Shown: one piece after another, positions 1-6,374 of the stretch
How positions within the stretch are numbered: the stretch's first letter is position 1
Layout of the letters: each line of letters opens with the position of its first letter
NCBI GenBank assembly: GCA_031266255.1
Contig: JAISBK010000058.1
Span: 1 to 12,119, forward strand
Direction of reading: 5' to 3'
Source: Treponema sp.
GTDB lineage: Bacteria; Spirochaetota; Spirochaetia; Treponematales; Breznakiellaceae
Length of the DNA stretch: 12,119 bases
Position numbers and translations under genes: made by a program
The notes under the pieces: generated by a model
Databases searched by the model: none
Told to the model about the DNA's origin: nothing
What the model saw: the letters and a program-made list of their open reading frames with translations, nothing else

Positions 1-586
1 GTTCCACCAGGGCGCTTGCCTTGTTTACCGCGGCGGACACAATCTCGCAGCCGGAAGACCCGTAGACGGCGATGGAATAGGAGTCGGACAGGGTTTTGAT
101 TTGGGGAAGGAGGGCCGCAAAAAACGGGGCCCTTTCCTCGGAAAAAATATTGACCTTTTCCGCTGGTTCTCCCTTCCCCCAGTCCGGCCGCCGGGCCGGC
201 ATCTGGCGGCTTCGGGTCCATTCGGTCTCCGCCAGACACCATTCCCTGCCGCCGGCATAAAACAGCACGGTCATTCCCTGGGCCGCCGCCTCTTCCATCA
301 GCGTCCGCAGCGGTTCCATCCGGAAGGAATGCTGCGCCAGGACCTTCTCCCCCTCAAAGATAAGGGCGCCGTTGCAGCCGGCCATAGGCCCCTCCACCCC
401 CGCCCGCAGGGCGAAATCTTTCACCCCGTAGGGCGGGCGTCCGGTAATAAAACTAAAGCCTATCCCCCGTTCCTTGAGGGCCGCAACAACATCTACCGCT
501 TCCTGGGGTATCCGCCGTTCCGGATCGAGCAGGGTACCGTCTAAATCGCTTACGACCAGGCGGATTGCGCCGGGCTTTTTAGTCAT
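1..586 (-). CDS. Cof-type HAD superfamily phosphatase, 3' end cut by window edge
   Basis: Probable cytoplasmic sugar-phosphate or nucleotide phosphatase of the Cof/YidA class; substrate unknown. The 195 residues in view start MTKKPGAIRL and show HAD motif I as SDLDGTLLD (nucleophile D14, acid D16) and motif II as FITGRP (T48). A CNGALI segment is at 71-76, followed by the alpha/beta cap region. The VNKASAL segment near the left edge carries K189, the probable motif III lysine. Motif IV (GDGxND) would lie beyond base 1. The ATG overlaps the stop of the binding-protein gene by 8 bp (ATGACTAA), and there is no clear ribosome-binding site, so translation is probably coupled. It is the last visible gene of the transporter operon and may dephosphorylate a product of the imported substrate. 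Family assignment is sure; the substrate link is inference. Confidence 0.9.
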   Translation of the reverse strand, partial: MTKKPGAIRLVVSDLDGTLLDPERRIPQEAVDVVAALKERGIGFSFITGRPPYGVKDFALRAGVEGPMAGCNGALIFEGEKVLAQHSFRMEPLRTLMEEAAAQGMTVLFYAGGREWCLAETEWTRSRQMPARRPDWGKGEPAEKVNIFSEERAPFFAALLPQIKTLSDSYSIAVYGSSGCEIVSAAVNKASALVE

Positions 587-1928
587 TAGCCGCGTGGTAC
601 TCATTAAGGGAAGCGTTACATTCGGCGACGATTTTTGCTACCGCGCCGTTTACATCAAGTTTCCCCTGGCAGAATTCCAGCATCACTTCGGTGATGATGC
701 CGTTGATCTCGTTGTAGGTCAGGTCCAACGGTTCCTGGGCCAGGGGGCTCGCCGCCTTCATCTGATCCAGCGCCGCCTTGTACTGGGGGTTTTCCCGGTA
801 GTAGGCCTGCATTTCCGGCATGGCCTCGCAGGCCATATTGACCGGGATATAACCGGAGGCGGTAGAAAAGGCGTACTGGTTTTCCCGGGATACGCACCAC
901 TGGATGACATCCCAAGCGGCATTAAGGCGGGCGTTATCGCCCCGGTCAAATAGGTTCAGGCAGCTTCCGCCGACCGCCGCGCCCCCTGAGTCTCCCGGAT
1001 TGACCTTGGGTAGAAAAGCGGTCATGTACCTGCCGGGCATCAGACGATCCATGGTGCCGATTCTGGAAGACGACATGATAACCATGGCGGAAAGCCCCTG
1101 GGCGAATTCCTCGTTGATGCTGTCCTCCACATACTTGTAGCCCCCGGTATCCAGGAGCTTTTGCAGTTTTTCCAAAAATGCCCTAAGGGTTCCGTCTTCA
1201 CCGGCGGTAATCCTGGTCATGGGCGCGGAGCGGCCCCCTTCGTTGTCGCCGAAAAAGGCGTTCGGCTTCTGGCTGACGCAGAATTCCACAAGCTGGTACC
1301 GTTTGGTCTGCATGTTAAGGCCGTAGCGGGAGACATTGTTCCCCTGCCTCAGGGTAAGTTTCTTTACATACTCCGTCAGTTGATCCATGGTCTCGGGAGG
1401 CTTACTGTAACCGGCTTCCCGGAGCATTTCCACGTTGTAATACAACAGAGGAATTGAATTCGCGAAGGGTATGGCCGCCATTTCGCCTTCATAGGTGCAG
1501 CTCCGCTGCAGGGCTGGATAAAAGGTGTTCTTGGTTACCGGTGAATTCTGGGACGTAAGAAACCGCTCGACGGAAACGCTCCAGCCCATGTCCATGACCG
1601 AGGGAATGGTGGAAGTCAGGCCCTGGTTGATATCCGGGGCGTTGGCCGTATCCCTGGTCTGGTAGGCAAGGATAACCTTGTCGGTTCCTTCATAGCCCTG
1701 ATAAACCAGGTTCACATGGATATTCTTCTCCCTTCCCGGACCTTCGTTATAAGCCTTGATAATGTTTTCCAGGGCTTCCCCGGTGGCGCCCGAGGTACTG
1801 TGCCAAAACACAACCTCTACGGTCTTTCCTGCTGGTGCACCCGACCCGCCGCTTTTCTCCTCTTTCCCTCCCGCAAATAGGGAAACCGCAACGGCACATA
1901 ATAAAACCGTCAAAAAAAATCTTTTCAT
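579..1928 (-). CDS. ABC transporter family-1 extracellular solute-binding protein (CUT1, UgpB-like)
   Basis: Periplasmic binding protein that delivers a sugar or related solute to the two permeases encoded just upstream. It has 449 residues from the ATG at 1928, chosen because a perfect AGGAGG sits 6 nt ahead; the frame opens further up to a TTG at 1961, but that falls in a hairpin loop. Signal peptide: MKRFF then a hydrophobic stretch ending LFAGG at 17-21. No Cys stands at the cleavage site, so signal peptidase I cleavage is more likely than lipidation. Family-1 hallmarks are EVVFWHSTSG (38-47), the AAIPFANSIPLLYYN segment (151-165) with the following EAGYSKPPETMDQL, the GGSCLNLF segment (320-327) and ASGYIPV (357-363). 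It resembles UgpB and other COG1653 proteins, but the ligand cannot be told from sequence. It lies 81 bp after the second permease gene. Confidence 0.93.
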   Translation of the reverse strand: MKRFFLTVLLCAVAVSLFAGGKEEKSGGSGAPAGKTVEVVFWHSTSGATGEALENIIKAYNEGPGREKNIHVNLVYQGYEGTDKVILAYQTRDTANAPDINQGLTSTIPSVMDMGWSVSVERFLTSQNSPVTKNTFYPALQRSCTYEGEMAAIPFANSIPLLYYNVEMLREAGYSKPPETMDQLTEYVKKLTLRQGNNVSRYGLNMQTKRYQLVEFCVSQKPNAFFGDNEGGRSAPMTRITAGEDGTLRAFLEKLQKLLDTGGYKYVEDSINEEFAQGLSAMVIMSSSRIGTMDRLMPGRYMTAFLPKVNPGDSGGAAVGGSCLNLFDRGDNARLNAAWDVIQWCVSRENQYAFSTASGYIPVNMACEAMPEMQAYYRENPQYKAALDQMKAASPLAQEPLDLTYNEINGIITEVMLEFCQGKLDVNGAVAKIVAECNASLNEYHAAND

Positions 1929-1952
1929 CTCGTTCCTCCTAAAAAATAGTAA

Positions 1953-1967
1953 GCCCGCCAATCGGGC
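1953..1967 (-). promoter_or_regulatory. Stem-loop between permease and binding-protein genes
   Basis: In the 81-bp gap the minus strand has a perfect 5-bp stem GCCCG / CGGGC with a 5-nt loop, then TTACTATTTTTT and the AGGAGG of the binding-protein gene. The T-run starts several bases after the stem, so it is a poor classical terminator. Such intercistronic hairpins often act as partial terminators or mRNA stabilisers that set the binding protein apart from the membrane genes; that role is inferred here. Confidence 0.4.
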
Positions 1968-2009
1968 CGAAGCGCCTTTGTTTTCATTACTGGGCTGCCT
2001 GTATCGGAC

Positions 2010-2843
2010 CTAACCTTTTACCGCCCCCACCATGATACCGCCGACAATCCGTCTCTGGAATATCAGAAAAATAAGAATAGACGGAATCAAAATAACCACA
2101 GCGGCGGCCATAACCGCGCCGGGCCCATAACTGCTTCCCTCATTGATGTTCAGCATGGTAACAGCAACCTGGGCGGTACGCATTTCATTGACGTTGGTAA
2201 CCAACAGGGGCCAGAGGTAGGTGTTCCAGGTTCCTACAAAAGAAGAAATAAATACGGTGGTGATAAGCGGCGTATTGGAGGGCATTAAAATACGGGAATA
2301 GAATTTAAAATTACCGCATCCGTCAACCAGCGCCGCTTCCCGCAGACTTTTTGAATAGGAAAGAAAATTCTGCCTCATTACGAAGATGTTCATGGCGGAA
2401 ACCAAAAAGATCACCATCATGCCTATATAGGTGTTGATAAGCCCCAGCTCCGCCGTGGTAAAGTAGTTCTGCACTACCAGTACATCGGCGGGGATGATCA
2501 TGCTGCCGACAACCAAATAGAAAAGAAAATATTTTCCCCGGTAGTCAAAGAAGGCAAAGGAGAAGGCGGCCATACTGGCGGTAACAATACGGATCGCGCT
2601 TGATACAAAGGCAACCACAAAGGAATTGACCATGAACCGGAATACCTTGGTTTGGGTAAAAACGACAAGGTAATTTTCCAGGTATCCGAAGGTTCCGGGG
2701 AAAAACCGCAGGTCCTTTACGAGGATTTCATTAGGGGTCATAAATGATACAGAAACCGCATAGATGACCGGCAGCATGAGCAATAGTCCTATAAAGATGC
2801 AAGCGGCCTGATATACTCCGTCTTTCATCAGCCTTTTATTCAT
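2010..2843 (-). CDS. ABC sugar transporter permease, MalG/UgpE type (CUT1)
   Basis: Inner-membrane permease, 277 aa, the usual length for the MalG/UgpE/AraQ half of a CUT1 importer. About six hydrophobic segments are visible, the first at about 13-34. The cytoplasmic EAA loop that contacts the ATPase is at 169-188 (EAALVDGCGNFKFYSRILMP), followed by the conserved SFVGTWNTYLWPLL segment (201-214). The C-terminus IVGGIMVGAVKG is the typical end of this subfamily. Its ATG overlaps the TGA of the first permease gene by 4 bp (ATGA), with an AAGAAGG about 10 nt ahead, so the two halves are translationally coupled and made in equal amounts. It should form a heterodimer with the product of the upstream permease gene. 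Substrate is not determined by sequence. Confidence 0.95.
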   Translation of the reverse strand: MNKRLMKDGVYQAACIFIGLLLMLPVIYAVSVSFMTPNEILVKDLRFFPGTFGYLENYLVVFTQTKVFRFMVNSFVVAFVSSAIRIVTASMAAFSFAFFDYRGKYFLFYLVVGSMIIPADVLVVQNYFTTAELGLINTYIGMMVIFLVSAMNIFVMRQNFLSYSKSLREAALVDGCGNFKFYSRILMPSNTPLITTVFISSFVGTWNTYLWPLLVTNVNEMRTAQVAVTMLNINEGSSYGPGAVMAAAVVILIPSILIFLIFQRRIVGGIMVGAVKG

Positions 2844-3775
2844 GTGTAATGTACCTTCTTTTTTTCAAGGGCCAGGCTCAAGGCCATCATCGCCGCGGAC
2901 AGCACAAATCCCGCCATAGTCGCGGCAAAGGCCGCGTTGTAGTTGGTTCCCCGGATCCCTTTGCCGTAGATATAGGACATGATCATTTCCGTTGTACCCT
3001 GGGGGCCGCCGCTGTGAAACACGGGATAGGTCAAGATAAGGGTAAAGCTGCAGGTGGTCATGGCATAGGCAATGTCCTTTACCAGCAAAAAAAGCAGGGT
3101 TGGGGAGATTATGGGAATAATGACTCGGCCGAGAAGCCTGAAGCCCGAGGCGCCGTCCAGTTTGGCCCCTTCCAGTACCTCTTCGCTCATACCCCGCAGG
3201 GCGGATAAAAGAAAGATAAAGTTGTATCCGATATTGGCCCATATCTGGATGGAAATGAGCGAAAAAAGGGCGGTCTTGGGATTAGTCAGCCAGGAAACAT
3301 CCAGAGCAAAGACCTTGTTGACGATTCCCATGGAGGGGTTTAAGGCAAGCTGGAAAATCATGGCGGACACAGAGGCGGAAATCGCCATGGAAAGGGCATA
3401 AAGGGCTTCATAGACCAGGGAGCTTTTCGTACGCCGCCGGGCCAGCAGCGCCAGCGCGAAACCAAAGATAATACTCGTAGGCACGGTCGCCGCTCCGTAG
3501 AGGAAGGTATTACCGATCGCCTGGATAAATTTTTCGTCCCCCAAGACCCGCAGGTAATTGGCAAAACCCGTAAAGCCGTTTACCTCCCGATACCTATTTA
3601 CAGAAAAGAAACTAAGGACCATGTTTTTTATGAAGGGATAATAGGTAAACAAGATGAGAAAGAAAAAAGCCGGCAGGAGATATAGATAAGGTTCGATTTT
3701 CCGAAAAATCTTCTCTCCAGAAAGTTGCCCTTTTGGGTGCATCGGCGTTTTAGTTGCTTCTATTAAAACAGCCAT
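2840..3775 (-). CDS. ABC sugar transporter permease, MalF/UgpA type (CUT1)
   Basis: Inner-membrane permease, 311 aa, partner of the MalG-type protein. An N-terminal cytoplasmic tail of about 28 residues leads into a first membrane segment (PYLYLLPAFFFLILFTYYP, 29-47) typical of UgpA/MalF proteins without the long MalF periplasmic loop. The EAA loop is at 202-221 (EGAKLDGASGFRLLGRVIIP). A GGPQGTTEMIMSYIY segment (256-270) and the last membrane helix follow. The ATG at 3775 has an AAGGAG 11 nt ahead; an internal ATG at 3742 has no ribosome-binding site. It starts 22 bp after the nucleoside hydrolase-like gene, which ties that enzyme to the transporter. No ATPase gene is found next to it. Confidence 0.95.
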   Translation of the reverse strand: MAVLIEATKTPMHPKGQLSGEKIFRKIEPYLYLLPAFFFLILFTYYPFIKNMVLSFFSVNRYREVNGFTGFANYLRVLGDEKFIQAIGNTFLYGAATVPTSIIFGFALALLARRRTKSSLVYEALYALSMAISASVSAMIFQLALNPSMGIVNKVFALDVSWLTNPKTALFSLISIQIWANIGYNFIFLLSALRGMSEEVLEGAKLDGASGFRLLGRVIIPIISPTLLFLLVKDIAYAMTTCSFTLILTYPVFHSGGPQGTTEMIMSYIYGKGIRGTNYNAAFAATMAGFVLSAAMMALSLALEKKKVHYT

Positions 3776-3797
3776 ACTATAGCTTGCTCCTTTTTTA

Positions 3798-4769
3798 TCA
3801 ACCGGGATATTGTGCCAGTTTGTTAAACAAATCCCCCATCAACTTATCCCGGTTAATACTGTATACATAACGGATAAACAAACGCCGTTTATCTTTCGCG
3901 TATAAATGGTCGTATTCCATCACAGGACTGTGTTCCAGTCGGTCAAGCATAAAATTCTGTCCCAGGGGCCAGGCCACCGCGGCCACGTCGGACAGGGGCC
4001 GGCTCCAGCATTGCCCACCACCGCAAAGTTCTGCTTCCCGCATGGTCTTATCAACGATGTAATCGCAAAAGGCGTTCTTCCCCCGGAGCCAATATTCCAG
4101 TTCGGGCCCGGTGGTGGCGAAACGGTCGAGTACCCCCCGCCCCGGAAGCAGGACGACCGGAGCACCACTTCCCAAAAGCACCCGCGCGGCGGCCAGATCC
4201 TGTCCCGCATTAAAGGATCGGTTGTCATACCATTCAAAGCCCATGCCCCCCAGCCAGATGATACACACCCGGTCTTTCATTTCCGGGCAGAGGAGCAGGG
4301 CGGAAGCGATATTGGTACAGGCGGCAATACCGATAATATAAAGCGGCTGTTCAGGGCCATAACACTCCGACAGCCGGATCAAGTCCCGGGCCGCCGGAGA
4401 ATCGACAGGGCTTTTTTCGTCTGCCAGAAAGCGGTCCGAACCTTTAAAGGCCGTTTTGCCGTAGACGCTCCGGTCCAGTATCTCCAGAACGCGGAAAATT
4501 TCCTCATAACTCCGTTCCATTCCATCCGCCGGCCCGGTGGAGTGGTGATTGAAGAAGGGTGCCGCGTAAATCCCCTTGAGGTTCAGCTTGTCCTGGTATT
4601 GGAGTAGGTAAGCCAGGGCAAACTGGTCATCCACCTCGTTAAACATGTCCGTGTCCAGAACTACATCCACCCTTCCCCGGGGCCGTTCCAGACGCCGGAT
4701 AGAGCAGGCGTAGTCTTCCATTGTCCGGGAATTATCATCGGTAAAAAGATAGGGCTTAGGGCTTTCCAT
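3798..4769 (-). CDS. Nucleoside hydrolase-like protein (IunH/CU-NH superfamily, divergent)
   Basis: Likely cytoplasmic N-ribohydrolase or related glycosidase; the family splits nucleosides into base and ribose with a bound calcium ion. The 323-aa protein carries VDVVLDTDMFNEVDDQFALAYLL (in 34-56), a variant of the DTDxGxDD motif with a longer spacing (D39, D41, E45, D47, D48). It also has N74 in FFNHHSTGPADGMERSYEE, a TN pair at 152-153, WLGG (172-175) and FNAGQD (186-191). The C-terminal metal-ligand segment reads RPLSDVAAVAW (257-267): the Asp is kept, but the His that usually precedes it in IunH is Ser260. No signal peptide is seen. It is first in the operon and its ATG has only a weak GGGGA ahead. 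It could act on a nucleoside analogue or another N-glycoside; family membership is clear, specificity is not. Confidence 0.88.
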   Translation of the reverse strand: MESPKPYLFTDDNSRTMEDYACSIRRLERPRGRVDVVLDTDMFNEVDDQFALAYLLQYQDKLNLKGIYAAPFFNHHSTGPADGMERSYEEIFRVLEILDRSVYGKTAFKGSDRFLADEKSPVDSPAARDLIRLSECYGPEQPLYIIGIAACTNIASALLLCPEMKDRVCIIWLGGMGFEWYDNRSFNAGQDLAAARVLLGSGAPVVLLPGRGVLDRFATTGPELEYWLRGKNAFCDYIVDKTMREAELCGGGQCWSRPLSDVAAVAWPLGQNFMLDRLEHSPVMEYDHLYAKDKRRLFIRYVYSINRDKLMGDLFNKLAQYPG

Positions 4770-4871
4770 GGCCGTCCCCGTGATCCATTCCCGGAAAACA
4801 TATTTTCCCGCTACCTGATATTGGAAAAATACTATATTTTATTAACATATTTGTTATTTTACTCATTATTA

Positions 4872-4887
4872 ATGCTTATATTAGCAT
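4872..4887. promoter_or_regulatory. Candidate operator palindrome over the -10 box
   Basis: ATGCT / AGCAT arms (4872-4876 and 4883-4887) separated by 6 bp form a 16-bp inverted repeat whose centre coincides with the -10 hexamer at 4878-4883. A regulator bound here would block RNA polymerase, so repression is the natural reading. Which regulator family binds is not evident, and no regulator gene lies in the window. Confidence 0.45.
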
Positions 4888-4906
4888 ATTTACAATATTC
4901 TGTCAA
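4878..4906 (-). promoter_or_regulatory. Promoter of the nucleoside hydrolase-transporter operon
   Basis: On the minus strand a perfect -35 box TTGACA (4906-4901) is followed after 17 bp by TAATAT (4883-4878), which keeps the key T, A and final T of a -10 box. This predicts transcription start near 4871 and a leader of about 100 nt before the ATG at 4769. The surrounding DNA is very AT-rich, as expected for a promoter. No other sigma70-like site of this quality was seen upstream of the operon. Confidence 0.65.
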
Positions 4907-5053
4907 TAGAAATATAGCAAAGTCTGTATACAGGGAGCCCGTTTCATGAGATTATAGGTCTTGTACTAATCGAGTTTTAAAACAGGTTTAAATGTTCGAT
5001 AATAAAAGAGAGGTGTATAAACGCCTGCTCTATAAAAATGCTTTCAATCAATG

Positions 5054-5067
5054 CCCTTGATCAAGGG
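5054..5067. promoter_or_regulatory. Perfect 14-bp palindrome upstream of the TPR gene
   Basis: CCCTTGATCAAGGG is a complete 14-bp dyad, 44 bp ahead of the ATG at 5112 and downstream of the possible plus-strand -10. It may be a protein-binding operator; as RNA it could not form a good hairpin because it has no loop. It is not followed by a T-run, so it is not a terminator. Confidence 0.35.
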
Positions 5068-5111
5068 TATAGCATAGTGATTTAAAGGTGATGAAGGTAA
5101 AAGGAGTTACC

Positions 5112-6365
5112 ATGAAACGTTATTTTTACGTTTTTCTCTTTTTTGTGGTTTTACTTGTGTATGTTTCCCCCGCGCTTAGGGCTGAACCGGCAATGGTTAC
5201 GATAACCAGCAAATATTACACGGTACAGACTGATAGCGGAAGTGCGGATGCGGCTATTCTTGCCCAGGAATTGGAAACCCGGTTTAAGCTGTATAACCGC
5301 GTTTTTCATTTTAAGGAGGAAACAATACAGGCACCCTTAAAAGTCCGGGTCTATACCTCTAAAGAAGATTATGACGCCTATATCTTCGAGCACTTAGAGC
5401 ATAAAACCAGCCCCGGGGCAGTGTATCTGCATTATAATCAGCCTGAACGGAGGGAACTGGTTATACACCGGGGCAGTCCTGAGGAGGCCCGGATGTTTCC
5501 CCATCAGGCCTTTATCCAATACCTGCGGGCGTTTATCCCTCAGCCTCCTGCCTGGATTCGGGAAGGATTCGCCATCTATTTTAGTACCCTCATCTTTGAG
5601 CCTGCCGCTCCTGAGGTACAGACCGAAACTTCAGACAGAAGCAGCGCGTCTCTTGAACCAAACCGGAGATCTCCTGGGGGATTAATCTATGAAGAAAATT
5701 TAGCCTGGCTTGAAACCGTAAAAAACCTGGGAGATAAGGCTCCTTCCCTGGAATCAGTACTGCTGGCAGATATGCAGGGGTTTCCTGAGTATTTGCAAAG
5801 TGTATCTTGGGCTTTGGTCTCTTTCTTTAAAGACAGTGAAAAAAAAGACAGCAGAACCATTGATTACCAGCGGATCCTCTACGAATGTTTTATACTACTC
5901 TCTGATTCCGCAAGCTCACCGGTGAATGCTGAAGTGATTTTTAACCACATCCTCAGTTGGACCAATTTAGAAGCCCTTGAGGAGGATTATAAGGAATACC
6001 TGTATACCCGGAAGACCTTTGCGGAACTCATTGTAGAAGGCCAACAAGCCTATAAGGATAAGGATTTCAAAACCGCGGAAGCAGCTTTCAGGCAGGCACT
6101 CCAGCAGCGGCGAACCCATTACGCCCCTCACTATTACTTGGGACTGTTAGCCTATGACCAAAAACAATACGATGTAGCTGAAACCTATTACCGTTCAGCC
6201 CTGCAATACGGCGCTGACCCGGCCCTTGTTTTCTATGCCCAAGGGGTCAACGCCGCTTCCGCAGGCCGTTATCAGGATGCCATAGAGTTCTTGGAACAGG
6301 CAGGAACCCTTGCTCCAGAACAGTACAAGGAACAGACGGACATGCTCATAAGGCGGCTCAGATAG
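5112..6365 (+). CDS. Exported TPR protein with a degenerate peptidase-MA-like (gluzincin) domain
   Basis: 417 aa from the ATG at 5112, which has AAGGAG 5 nt ahead; a GTG at 5088 opens the same frame but lacks support and would spoil the signal peptide. An N-terminal signal (MKRYFYVFLFFVVLLVYVSPALRAEP) points to export, probably to the periplasm. Residues about 30-165 match the layout of peptidase-MA-like domains: a YTSKEDYDAYI strand-helix, a GAVYLHYN strand, then a helix and the PPAWIREGFAIYF segment (145-157) that in active enzymes holds the third zinc ligand (E151). The preceding helix reads FPHQAFIQYL (129-138) in place of HExxH, so only H131 is kept; catalysis is doubtful. Three TPR-like repeats follow at about 303-404. 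It may be a scaffold for envelope complexes. Domain layout is seen; function is not known. Confidence 0.8.
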   Translation: MKRYFYVFLFFVVLLVYVSPALRAEPAMVTITSKYYTVQTDSGSADAAILAQELETRFKLYNRVFHFKEETIQAPLKVRVYTSKEDYDAYIFEHLEHKTSPGAVYLHYNQPERRELVIHRGSPEEARMFPHQAFIQYLRAFIPQPPAWIREGFAIYFSTLIFEPAAPEVQTETSDRSSASLEPNRRSPGGLIYEENLAWLETVKNLGDKAPSLESVLLADMQGFPEYLQSVSWALVSFFKDSEKKDSRTIDYQRILYECFILLSDSASSPVNAEVIFNHILSWTNLEALEEDYKEYLYTRKTFAELIVEGQQAYKDKDFKTAEAAFRQALQQRRTHYAPHYYLGLLAYDQKQYDVAETYYRSALQYGADPALVFYAQGVNAASAGRYQDAIEFLEQAGTLAPEQYKEQTDMLIRRLR

Positions 6366-6374
6366 GGAGGCACC

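Larger units (their letters stand above)
4770..5111. other. AT-rich divergent intergenic region with several palindromes
   Basis: No gene is visible between the divergent starts at 4769 and 5112. Besides the minus-strand promoter and its palindrome, it holds two 10-bp perfect palindromes, CTGTATACAG (4924-4933) and GTTTTAAAAC (4974-4983), and a 14-bp one at 5054-5067. On the plus strand GATAAT (4998-5003), with TTTTAA 17 bp ahead (4975-4980), is a possible weak promoter for the 5112 gene. A hairpin GAGAGGTG / CGCCTgCTC with a TATAAA loop (5008-5030) would then fall in or near its leader. These plus-strand assignments are tentative. Confidence 0.5.

Noticed and set aside
1929..1961. TTG start at 1961 for the binding protein
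   Set aside because: It lies in a hairpin loop, adds charged residues before the signal peptide, and the ATG at 1928 has a perfect AGGAGG.
3906..4607. Long plus-strand open frame of 233 codons opposite the nucleoside hydrolase gene
   Set aside because: It is antisense to a gene with clear family motifs, has no ribosome-binding site and codes for a low-complexity product rich in Pro, Gly and Arg.
5088..5111. GTG at 5088 as start of the TPR protein
   Set aside because: It adds 8 residues before a good signal peptide, and the ATG at 5112 has AAGGAG at proper distance.
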